Below, piece by piece: positions 13,301-25,300 of a DNA stretch of 64,000 bases. The notes below the pieces were generated by a model. That model was not told where the DNA came from and made no database searches. It saw only the letters and a program-made list of their open reading frames with translations. Each line of letters opens with the position of its first letter. The first letter of the stretch is position 1. The stretch is from Kuschelorhynchus macadamiae. Taxonomy: Eukaryota; Arthropoda; Insecta; Coleoptera; Curculionidae. The position numbers and the translations under genes are program-made. The stretch spans positions 3,778,001-3,842,000 of the forward strand of contig JAUTXW010002103.1 in NCBI GenBank assembly GCA_030620095.1, written 5' to 3'.

Positions 13301-16300
13301 CAAAATCTATACATGGTGGACAATTTTGGTTGTGAAATTCGTAATCGGGATGCTTTAAATTCCCCCGTACAGCCATTATAACATCAGTCGCATTTTTTTT
13401 TCGTATTTGTTGACTAGTGAATTATTAACTATATATAAGTATCATAGTTTTGTAAATAATATTTTTACCGAATAACTCCATCATTCCAAGCAGTTAATAT
13501 CGATTTTCCATCATGCGTGAACACAACATTAGAACAGGTAAAATTGCGAACGGATATACGCAGCAGTTCTTGCATAGTGCTCATCGACCATACTCTTACA
13601 TTGTTGGTGCTCGCAGTGGCGAATACTTCGGAAAAATTACTGAAAATAGAAAAAAAAACACATAATTAATCTATAACTTCAACAAAACTAATCGTTGTAT
13701 AAGCCCTGGAGCCACGACCAAGATTTCTGATATCGCGCCTAGGATTTACGCCCAGTCCAGTCGGTGCTATAGTGGTGGAGGGAGCAAATTGTAAGGGATT
13801 GAGTGTTTGTGGATTCAATTTCTTGTGACTCGCGCCTAATGATGTTTATAAACTCAGCTCAGGAAGTTGCAATACTTCCCCCTTAAATTACTATATCACT
13901 GACTAGACTCAGGGCGTACAAATCCAGGTGTTCTGGAAACTCTTATCATAAACACCTAAAAATACCTAACGTATTTAATCTAACAACATGTACGCCCGAT
14001 TCATCAAAAAAGTCAATCTAAATAAATTAATTTAATTTAATTAATATCATACCGTACAAACTCTAATTTGTTGATACCGCTAAATTTAATTTTCACAAAA
14101 TATCTTTTTACTTAATCTATAAAGGCAAAGTTTCACGAATTATAATGCTGACAAAAGTCTATCGTAAATAAACCACCAATACATTAAAACCATTTTCTTT
14201 ATTGAACGCCGCAGGTCATGTCGTTCATACAGCTTTTTATATATACGTCCAAGAAAGAAATATACTGTTTTTCTGGTTGCTTTTGGAATGTCCGTCGCAT
14301 TAAAGGCAAACAACAATTTTCATTCCCTCAAGTTAATCAAGCATCATTTATTGTTTAAATAAAAATCACGACACATGTCCCTCCCAGTAATATTTTAATA
14401 TATACGACAGCAATTTTATTTGCATCTCTGTTCGTCTTTATAACTCCAATATATACTCATTGTTTTCGGAGAGTACGGCAGGGTAGCAAATGTCAGGCAA
14501 TTGATTTCCAAGAAACTAGAAAACTTTTTAAATATAAAGTAATGCTCTAACTCATATCTTTAGAACAAAAATGTTGGATTTCAATTGAGAAAATATCTTT
14601 GTTTCACTCTAAATTCAAAGAAAAATGTATATTCAAGCTCTTGTTAACTATTAGCTCCATTGAATTTGACAAAATTTGAACTATGTATTGAAGATATTGC
14701 TCTAACATCCGCTCCACTAAAACCAAAACACTGGTTCAGATATGTAGATGATACTTTTGTAGTATGGCCTCATGGACAGGATAATCTTCTCATATTTCTG
14801 GATCACCTCAATCAACAACATCGTAATATCAAGTTCACAATGGAAATTGAATCTACTGGGACAATTCCCTTTCTAGATGTATATGTTCAAATGAAGAAAA
14901 ATGGTACATTAGGACATTCTGTGAATAGAAAACCGACGCATACAAATGGATACTTAAATGCAAATTCCCTCCAGCAAAGAAATCGGTTATTAACTCACTA
15001 GTATTTAGAGCCATTTCGATGTCTGATCAAGATTCTCTAACATCGGAAATATAGAAACTGATCGAAGCTCTGAGAGGGAATGGCTATTGCACTGAAGATA
15101 TTACGCGTTCAATTAAAAAATATAGTAATCCAACTCCACGAAAGAAGGATGATAAGGAGCCACCGTTAGGTAGTATTGTTCTTCCTTACATACATGGCAC
15201 TACAGACAAAATAGGACGATTACTTCGGTGGCCCAACATACGTACAATCTTCAGTACACATAAGAAGATTGGACAATGCTTGCGATCCCCGAAAGATATT
15301 GTACCTTTTCAAACAGAAGGAGTATATAAAATTCCTTGCACCTGTGGAGAAGTGTATGTGGGAGAAACAGGACGCTCAATATCAACTAGACTTAAGGCAT
15401 ATGAACGATGTATTAAAAAGAAACAAATTGTCCAATCTGCTGCAGCTGAACACCAGCATCCCACTGGCCATATTCTAGTTCTAGTATCAGTTCTAGGATT
15501 TTATAAACGAAAAAATAGGGAATCTATTGAAATTTTTACACATAGAAAAAAATTCAATAGAGACACGGGTTACGGTCTACATCACACGTGGAAACCGATC
15601 TTAACACTGGGTCACGGTTCGACAAGCACAAGTCGGGTATAAAAGCCTGCCTGAATCTCTCTGACCTAACCGACGAGGACAAAGCTGAAGCCTTAACGGA
15701 TGCCATAGTCCAACAAGGTCAGCTTAACCAACATCCAGAGGAGGACGAAGAACTCACCGAAGAGGTCCACGACTCAATTAGAGACCTGGATGCCTGGATT
15801 TTACCCCAACAAAATCCACATCCTGTCTCACCCGGGGAAGTTCGAGACATCATCAGGAAACTGAAGGTCAAGAAAGCCCCTGGAGCCGACGGCATCACCA
15901 ACAAAATGCTGAAAAACTTCCCCAGGAAAGGATACAGTGCGATGGCCAACATCATAAACTCCATCATAAGAACATGCCACTTCCCCAGCACATGGAAAAA
16001 GGCAGAAGTCATTGTCATTGAAAAACCAGGAAAAGACAGGACAGTACCACACAACTACAGGCCCATCAGCCTACTCCCTGCTTTAAGCAAAGTAGCTGAA
16101 AGAGCTATAGCCAGAAGACTAAAAGATGAATCCCAAGAACTAGATGCCATCCCAGATGAACAATTCGGCTTCAGGGCAGGGCACTCATCTGAGTAGCAGG
16201 TACTCAGAACCACAGAGTATATCACCAAAGGATTCAACAATAGAGAGGCCACAGGAGCAGTTTTCCTGGACACCGAAAGAGCTTTCGACAGAATGTGGCA

Positions 16301-19300
16301 CCAAGGCCTGATCCACAAAATGTCGGTGGCTGGATACGAGAGAAGAAACATAAAGCTTATCAGAAGCTACCTAAATGACAGATCATTCACAGTCAAGGTG
16401 AATGACTCTCATTCAGCTCCAAGAGGACTAATAGCTGGAGTACCCCAAGGGTCAGTGCTGGGACCCATTCTATACTCCATCTTCTCTCACGATATCCCAA
16501 TCGGTGACTACACAGCCATCCTACACCAAAGCAGAAGCACCCGGATAATGGGCAGACGACTGCAAGAGGACATTGATAACCTTCATGACTGGTGTGTCAA
16601 ATGGAAGGTTAAAATCAACCCCCAGAAGTCCCAAGCAATCCTATTCCAACGAAGGAGACTGGTTCCAACAGCTAGAATCCGAATTGGAGATGTCGAGATC
16701 CCTTGGACAAACGAGGCCAAGTACCTAGGGATGACCATGGACAGAAGCTTGACATGGAACAACCATATCAACGCAGCGAGGAGAAAAACTAGACAAGCAA
16801 TGGGTAAACTCTATCCACTGCTCTGTCGAAAAAGTGAAATGGGATTGAGGACCAAACTGCTATTGATCCAAACAGTAGCTAGGAGCCAACTCACCTACGG
16901 CTCCACATCCTTCGGATATGCTTCTAAGACCAACCTTATGAAGCTAAAGAGGGCAGAAAACAAACTCATTAGGATGGCAGCTGACGCCCCATGGTTTATC
17001 AGGAACGAGGACCTGCAGCGTGATCTTCAATGGACACCTATTGAAAAATTCATGCGGCAAAAGGCTACCCGAGCCTTCAGGGCAGCAGAAAATCACCCCA
17101 ACGAAAACTTACGGGACCTGGTAGATTATGATCCGCTAGCTCCGAGATGCAACAATTGGACAAGGCACAGGAGACCTAGACACGGGCTCCTGCGCTAATA
17201 TACTCTAGGATGGAAGTGGGCAAATCGAAATTTCTGAGTCTCCGTGCTCCTCAGGAACTAGATCTTGCTCACCGAAACCTCAAGAGTATCAACAAGAGGC
17301 CATCAAATTCCAAGAAGAGGATTCCCAGGTACCTCAGCTGGCTCCGGCGCGGCGTGAGTTGCAGCTGAACCTGAGGTAAAAGAAGAGGATCCCAGGTACC
17401 TCAACTGACTCCGGCGTGAGCTGCAGTTGAACCTGAGGTAAAAGAACACCCCACCTCAGCCTCAACACTGCCGGATCACGGAACAGCAGTGTCGCTGAGG
17501 GCACAGAAGAGGACCAAAGACACAAAGACCACCAGGTACACTGACGGAGGGACACTGGCAGCGGCAGACTGGACCACGGGACAGTAGGACGAAGGCAGCG
17601 GCAGACTGGACCACGGGACAGTAGGACGAAGGCAGCGGCAATCCGGACAGAAGAAAGGAGGATAACAGAGAAATATCCCACCTGGTAAGACGACACTTTC
17701 ATTACTAATAATTTCTTTTTATTTCAGATGACTACAAGTAACGAGAGGTGGCAAACACATCCTGCCAAGTGAGGACCTCCCCCCCCCCCTACGACAGCGA
17801 GGACCATGTCCTTCATAGGAGTTTCTCCCGAAAGGACGGCATCAACCCCATCGAAGGATCCTTGGCTAGCCCAATGATGGTCCATCTGATGGGGGCCCGT
17901 TGGGGTTTAGTGGGTATTGTTGACTCCGACAGGTTTCCACCTGAAGATGCCTCGTGCAATCGAAGGCGAATCGTCGGATAGTAATTCCAATTTGACACGG
18001 TCTAATCCCAAGAACCATGATTCCTTAATTGACCAAAGCCGTGAAAGCTTCCGTTCTATGTATTGTATTAGGAAGATTACCTTTTTTAATCACTTCAACG
18101 CATAAAATTTACTGGATTAACCAGTTTTTTGATAGGTAGCACCTAATTTGATTTTCGCGAATAACTGGTATATATAATGCATGATTATGCACAAAGATAT
18201 TGAGGCCTTGGAAAGAGTTCAAAGGAGAATGACAAAGATTCCACCAGAACGTCAATATACTAAAAATAAAAAATACGTTAGGGCATATTTTATTAGGAGT
18301 CTTATTTCAACCCACGGCTCCTCCCATCAAAAACGAAAGAGTAATCGTTTGAAAGAATGAGGTAACACTTGACCCGCCTTCTTGTTTGTATCTAGGACTT
18401 TTTGTAAAATATATAACATCGGTAAACTATTTTGGCGATTTTTTGAGAAAACCTTCCGCTAAACTGGAGTTTTAAAAAGACTATCTTATATGTTTAACTA
18501 TTATAATTGTTCTGTTTATCTAATATTACACCGCAATGGTTAGGGAAAAAATCTGTCCCTTGAGATTTGAAATATTTAAATATTTTTATTCGTTTAGACT
18601 ATTAGAATTTCACGTCATCGATAGCTCACGTTTTGTAAATAACATTATATAAACAAACCCGCTGTGCGTCCTACTCCATTTTCTGGATTATTCTTGGGTC
18701 ACAACACTCACATTTGCTGTAGGCGTTACGTATTTTCCTGCCTATTTGTAAAAAGCGCATTAGGTTGACCAAGAAATGTTTATAAAAAATAAAACCGAAT
18801 ACTGAATAGAGGCTTTTAATTTATGGATGAAAAGGAAGCGATCATGCAATGGCAGATGAGCAAGGTGGCAAGCGACTCTTAATTTTTCCACTCAGGAATG
18901 TTTCTTTCGATGCACCTAAGTATATTTAAATACCAATTTTTAACACCTTTTGGTTGATTTAAGTTTATTTTTTATGCAATCTGTTTAAAAAAGGTCTGTG
19001 TACATTTCGTTCATAAGTTTTCTATTTCCTATTTAAGAAATAAAAAAGTTTGTGAACAGTTTTGTATATTTCGTCCAAAATTTTTTTTGTAGCCTCGAGG
19101 ATGGTAGAAATCTTGCCGGAACGTCGGCATTAATTAAAGACAATTAGCAATAAAAACTTGTCGTCTATTTTTTCACCATTTAAAAATCGCTAGACATGGT
19201 TTCCTACGAACCAGTTTATAATTAGTTAAGATATTTTCTTAGTTTTTATTAGTACTATACTCACTGTGGAAACGCCACGTCATGTATAGCCGCAGTATGA

Positions 19301-22300
19301 CAAGTAACAATTAATTTTGCGTTGAAATCGTTTAAATTCACTTCGTAAATTTCTGATCTTGCGGTACCAGCCAAAAGTGTGTTTTCATCCATCATCTGAA
19401 AATTAGATACTGTTTTAAATATTACATATATCTATTATAGGTTCCACTTAGAGCAGAAGAGGGATAACTTACTGACACATTAAAAAAAACTATCATGAAA
19501 ACCATGTCGATAAAAAATTTGACAAAATCGGGTAAATGGGAAATGATTTATCATCACCTCTATAACAAACCAAACCTTAGTCAATGTAATTTGTAAAATA
19601 TTTTTTTTCAAGCAAGCAACAACTTAAATATTTTCAATTCAGAAATTCTACCTGTAAAGAAGTGACTGCACTGTTAACATTAGTGGACTTAAGTATTTTT
19701 AAATATGGAATAGAAGGCAATTTAACATCTGTATCAGAAGGCAAAACTGGTTTTTCCGCTTCCACAACCAGTTCAAGGGTTCCATCTCCAGCTCCTATTA
19801 TTAATTCGCCACTGAAGAGTCGTCTTATCGACCGTACCCCTAAAAACACAATTACAATAATAAATAAAAAGGGAGGTGGAATTGTTTTGATTTGAACGCA
19901 ATCATACATCATCAAATTTATTACTTGCTTGGTCTATTGTATCATTTTGATTTGGTCTAATGGAAAGGGTGTTGTCAGCTATCTTATGTGAAATAACATT
20001 TATACTTGTTGATAATACTAAAATTAATTTGGTTTTAATATTGTAATAATAACCCGCTTATAATATTTCATTCATTAGTTATATAACTATGATTCGCAAA
20101 TAATTATTCAAAAAACCTGTTTTTAATTCCATAAAATAGCCATTGCTTCAAAAGCGACAAAATCACTACATATCTCCCAATCGTAATACGCAAATTTATA
20201 AAACTGATCGAAAATTTTTTTCGGGTAAGTCAAAATGTTGTTGTTTTTTGTTTTAAATGGCGCACGGGATACAAGATTCTTCCTAATATTTTCTTAATTT
20301 GTAAGTAACTTTAATAGGGCTTACGACTGCTATTTTATTGTTCTTTTAGAAAGCAAAATCGCATATCTGCATTTTTTTTCCTAAGATGCATATTTACACA
20401 TTCCGAGGCAAAACTAACATAAGTAGATATAGAAAAACACACGTATTCATATCTCTTTAGACATATTTAACATACAAATATAAATGTATTTCAATAATTT
20501 ATTTAAAAATACTTTTTTTCAGTTAGAATAAAGAAAACAAAAATAAACGAGCTTAGACATACGTTTGCATACATAATTTAAAAAAAATAGATACCATCGC
20601 ATACAAAAAATGGTTATAAGTCTATAAGCAATGCTATTCGTAGACAAGAGTGTGACAAAAAATATTTTGTGGTTATGTTTCGCATAAGGTCATGTTTATG
20701 TGAATCAATTAAATTAATTTTTAAACACTTATTTTTGACATTAGTATACATAGATTATCAATTAAATAGATGTTATATTGATTTTGTTTAAAAATCTGTT
20801 TTTCATTTTGTAGCATAAGCTAAATTTAAATTAAAACGAATTTAGAATTAGAGAAGAAATAAAAGTTATCAAAAAGGAGTAAATTAAATTTTTACTAAAA
20901 CTAACGCCTATGAAAATGTCGGAAATAATCATCTGTTGTTAATTAATTTCAATTAATTTTTTAACTGGTCTTTCGTGAAGAAAAAGTAAACACATTAAAA
21001 TAATTTGTTTTCTAAACTCTTATAGGTCGAATTCTAAATAAATAAATTGCTTTTCACTCTAGCTATATCTCTTACAGTTATTCCATGTCTCAGCCAACTT
21101 GTGACAACACTACGGCGAAAGTGTATGACTTTTAAATATTTTATGTAAAGGTACCACATCTTGTAAAATTCCAGGAAATCGAAGCAAAATATTGTGTCCT
21201 ACTGTTTTTTTGGACGCGATGGTACTTACCTACATAAAAAACACGAATCGAATTAATAACCTCGTTTTTTTATGTCAGTTAAAAAGAAGCTACTGTCATT
21301 TATGCTACAAAAATATATCATGCATTTCATTTTTTACCTTGCTGATATAGATCCACGCTTCCCCTTCTTAGCTTCTTTTTTGATATCCTAGCGAAACATC
21401 CGACTACACAAGGCGTCTTGACTGGTTCCAGTATTTCCATATCATGATGGAAATTCAACCTTATTTTTAAGACATCACCTGTAGTGGTTCCACAAAAAAG
21501 TACCTAAAGAAATGCAGGTTTAAAAAAAAAATTATTCAGTTTGTTTCTTTACGAAACTGTGAAGCTTGATTCTAGCATATACAGAAATAATATTTTGAAT
21601 AAGTTTTATCTATGGACTTTCCATTACAGCATTATCAAATAAATAATCATTCTCATCAAAGCACCCTTTTCCACTGAAATAATATTTGAATTAATCTCGT
21701 TGCCAAAGACGCTAAAAATATACATGTTCTTTAGGTATTATTGATCATAGAAATTAATTATTTTTACCCTTCATTTTGCCTTTACTTGGGCAAAACATTA
21801 CCATACAGCGGGTATCTTTGCTAGACCTGAAGTTGGTGTTAATACATCGAGAATACAAGTAACACAAACAAAACCGTCAAGAGATATAAATATTATACAT
21901 TATGAAATATCCGTAAACACTAAAGAAACAGCTGGAAAACATATCACACAGATACGAAGCATCGCAAAATAACGCCAATACTATAGATTATTTTTCTGAA
22001 CTCCTTTCTATTACACAACTGGTGAAAGGTTGCCTCTGCGCACGCTCACATCAACTCCGTTCCCTGAAAATGTGACTGTGAATATTGAACATCGACGCTT
22101 TTTTTGCTCATGGTTTTCCGCTTTTGATTGCCGTACCTAATAAATATTATCGATTCATTTATATAGGTCGGTGGCCTTACCTCGTCCCTTTCATTGCGAT
22201 CCATACAAAGCACTTTTCTTTTTAATTTAGACATCGCTACGTCCATGCTCTTGACGCTGCGTGCCACGGCATCGATGGTCCACACAGCCAAATGGCAGTC

Positions 22301-25300
22301 TCCCGCTGTGACAAAACACTGACCTCGACGCATCATGGGAAGCAGGGCGGTTGCTTCTCCTTGGACTCCTCGAGACGCATTCGCTCCGCACACCACCTGA
22401 CCTATCATCATATCCCAAATGACTACTGAGCCGCAATCTCGACCACCTAAAAAATCATTTTATTTTGAACTATTACGATTCTTGCAAGGAGCGTCACTAA
22501 GCAGGCAGGGGAGCAGTGCCGGCAATGTTCCTGCAGCAGTTGGCTAAATTGTGGTTGAGTTTTGAACTTACTGTAATGTAAAAGCAGGGACTTTTTTTTT
22601 TGGACATCGGTGGCTGTTGGTATAAACACAAAACTGTAGACTCTTTTTCACCCAGTTGATTTTTCTCTTCGTCGCCCCTCCACCCTTCACCAATACAAGG
22701 ACCTAGGTGTGCCCGTGATTCTTGCATATTCATATTTTCAAGTTATTTTTTAAACTTATGTGCCCCTCGATAGAGTGGATGCGCAATTTTATCTCTATAC
22801 CACAGTTAATTCTTTCACACAATTTGAAATCAATTTATTAAGTAGTTTTTTCAGGATGAATCTTGGATTCGTACCAAAATTTTACTAGTTAGTTACCAAC
22901 TAGCACCTACATTTTTTGCACAATTTGTGATAAACTGTATACGTGTTTTTTAGTAATTATCACATTTGACTAGGCCGCCATTTTGTTTCGCCATATTGGA
23001 TTTTTATCAAAATGTGACCAGGTCATTCCCATATAACTTTCAATTTTTGACCAAGATTTGAAGTCAATCGGATAAGTAGTTTTTTAGTTGTGCCGCGAAC
23101 AGGCAGACCGACAGACAGACATGTTTTTCAACATCTAGGGACCCCGAAACGTAAAGATCTGCTCAGAGGGCGATTTTTTTACGATTACAATACTATCGTT
23201 TATGAAGGAATTAATAAATTCAATGTTTGTTACGTCAATTGAATAAGAACTTTACCAGTTTCTCTATATCACACTTAATGCTTGCACAACATTTGAAATT
23301 AATCTAAAAAGTAGTTTTTTTCAGCTCATTTCTTAAATATTTTATTACCATGTCAAAATGTTACTAGTTCATTCCTATATAACACTTAATATGATTTTTA
23401 ATTTTTGACAAAAATTTAAATCAAAATACAAGAGTTCTAACCACACTACACCACAACTTGTTACGTTCTGGACGCGCGTTTCGCTAACCAAGTTAGCATC
23501 ATCAGCAGATGATATAAACAGTTTATATCATCTGCTGATGATGCTAACTTGGTTAGCGAAACGCGCGTCCAGAACGTAACAAGTTGTGGTGTAGTGTGGT
23601 TAGAACTCTTGTATTTTGATCTATCTTCCACCACAGGTTCCAGTGTTAGGACAAAAATTTAAAGTCAATTTGATAAGTAGTTTTTAAGCTATGCCGCGAA
23701 CTGACAGACAGACAGGCAAACCGACAAACGGACCGACGGAATTTATAAAACATATTTTTTATGACCTAGGGGCGCTAAAACGTGAAGATATGTACGTATA
23801 TGTACGATTACAAAGATTCTTTCTGGCCGGCATCTTGAACTAGAACCACAATTTTACTAGTTCGTGTCTATACCACAGATACTGTTTGTTAATCTGTGTC
23901 TACACCACAGCTAGTTGAAGCACACAATTTGAAATCAGTCCATTAAGTAGTTTTTTCAGGCTGAATTTTTAAATATTTCATTTCTCTATTCGGACGCGAG
24001 AAAGAAAGCTTCGAAAATGCCAAATGTGATTTTACGTCAGCAAAACTGTTCTTTTCAGAACGAAAACGGATGTACACCCGGAATGAAAACACATTGTATT
24101 TTTCCATCTGTGAAGGAGTAAAAATCAACATTTTGGAATTTTACTACATATATCCTTTTTCGACCAAGAAATCTGAATAAAGGTGTGTGAAAACACATTT
24201 TTATTTCTTTTTCAGTTTTACCACGCATTCTTAAATGCATTCGCCAAAATCGTTATGGGTCGCAGCCGGAACTCTTCGGCGTCCCAATAAATGGCGTCAA
24301 GTGTTATGCTGGGCTCGTAGAACTTTCCGACCTATATAAACGTTTTCGTTTTTGATTGTGTCGCATCGATGATTTATTAATTGGGATCTCCATGGATACA
24401 AGCCTGCCTGATGAGGGTAAAGGCCCAGAAATCGATTGCAATGTTTTCTCGTAGGCCGCTTACTATCTAGCAAAAATATATTATTAGCGGCTAGCTAATA
24501 ATATATTTTTGCTAGATTTATAGTACTTGATTTTTGTGCAAAATTTGAGATAAATTGGATAAGTAGTTTTTTTGGTAATAATTTTTTTATTAAATTTTTA
24601 TCCTAGGGTGTTTCTAATTCGCTCTTTAAGGCAAAACAATTCTATAAACTTATGTCTATAAGGCTTTCGTTTTTGAAATAAAGGTGTTATTGAATATGTC
24701 GTGCTTACGTGGACTCCCTTGTGAAATCTTTTTCCGACCATCAAGTCTTTAAGTGAGACTACGGAGGCCAGAGTTGAATTTATGCCTGAGCGACAAGAAT
24801 TCAAATTATTATCTTAATTTGCAAAATACTAGATTTTTCCTATCAACTTCGACATCCTGTATCTCAAAAACGAAAAATGTTCATAGGAATGATTCCCCAA
24901 ATAACCCTTCAATGATTTTTATACTCACCCTGTTATTTAAATCTTACCTACTTACCTAGTGAAATCAGATATCGCTCATCTCTGGAAAAACTCACTGCTT
25001 CAACTCGTACCTTATGATGTTCGTGTTGGTTTAGCATCTTTTGTTGTTCAAAATCCCATATTATTACTCGAGCCTATAAAAAAACATCACTTTTGACCAA
25101 TAAGGCATATAAAGACAAAGCAAGTTCTGTCCATATATTTGCGAAAGAGGATATAGCTTCTTAAACGCCGTATAAAAATACTTTACATAAAGATATCGGA
25201 ATGTATCGAAGAGCGTATGCGCAAGAACAAAATGGACATTTAGGTAATTTATTTTGCTATTCACATTGATCGAAGAAACGTAAACAAAGTATTTTTTCCT

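Larger units (their letters stand above)
23421..23649 (+). mobile_element. 229-bp palindromic PLE-derived insertion with 14-bp target duplication
   Basis: GACAAAAATTTAAA flanks it on the left (23407-23420) and right (23650-23663). The insert is a perfect palindrome (23420-23620: 100-bp arms around the single base 23520) plus 29 bp ending GTTCCAGTGTTAGG. The right arm is near-identical to 48920-49019, the 3' end of the PLE at 47499. Each arm carries a complete hammerhead motif, so one ribozyme is encoded on each strand. There is no open frame. It is inserted in a unit of the satellite-like module in CFAP52 intron 3. Confidence 0.85.
22740..24000 (+). repeat. Array of a dispersed satellite-like module
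   Basis: The motif AAGTAGTTTTTT preceded by an ATTTGAAATCAAT-like block recurs near 22839, 23071, 23307, 23672 and 23943, with a further one near 24559. Alternate units continue into GCCGCGAAC-n-GACAGACAGAC and a block ending CCGAAACGTAAAGAT (23160) or AAAACGTGAAGAT (23790). Spacing is 120-270 bp. The same module occurs inverted at 47240-47498 and 49020-49560. Confidence 0.65.

Noticed and set aside
22046..22436. Alternative minus-strand frames over exon 4
   Set aside because: Shadow or read-through frames of the CFAP52 exon; the spliced frame is the conserved one.
22740..24000. CRISPR-like array
   Set aside because: Units are long, diverged and unevenly spaced; eukaryotic context; a dispersed satellite explains it.
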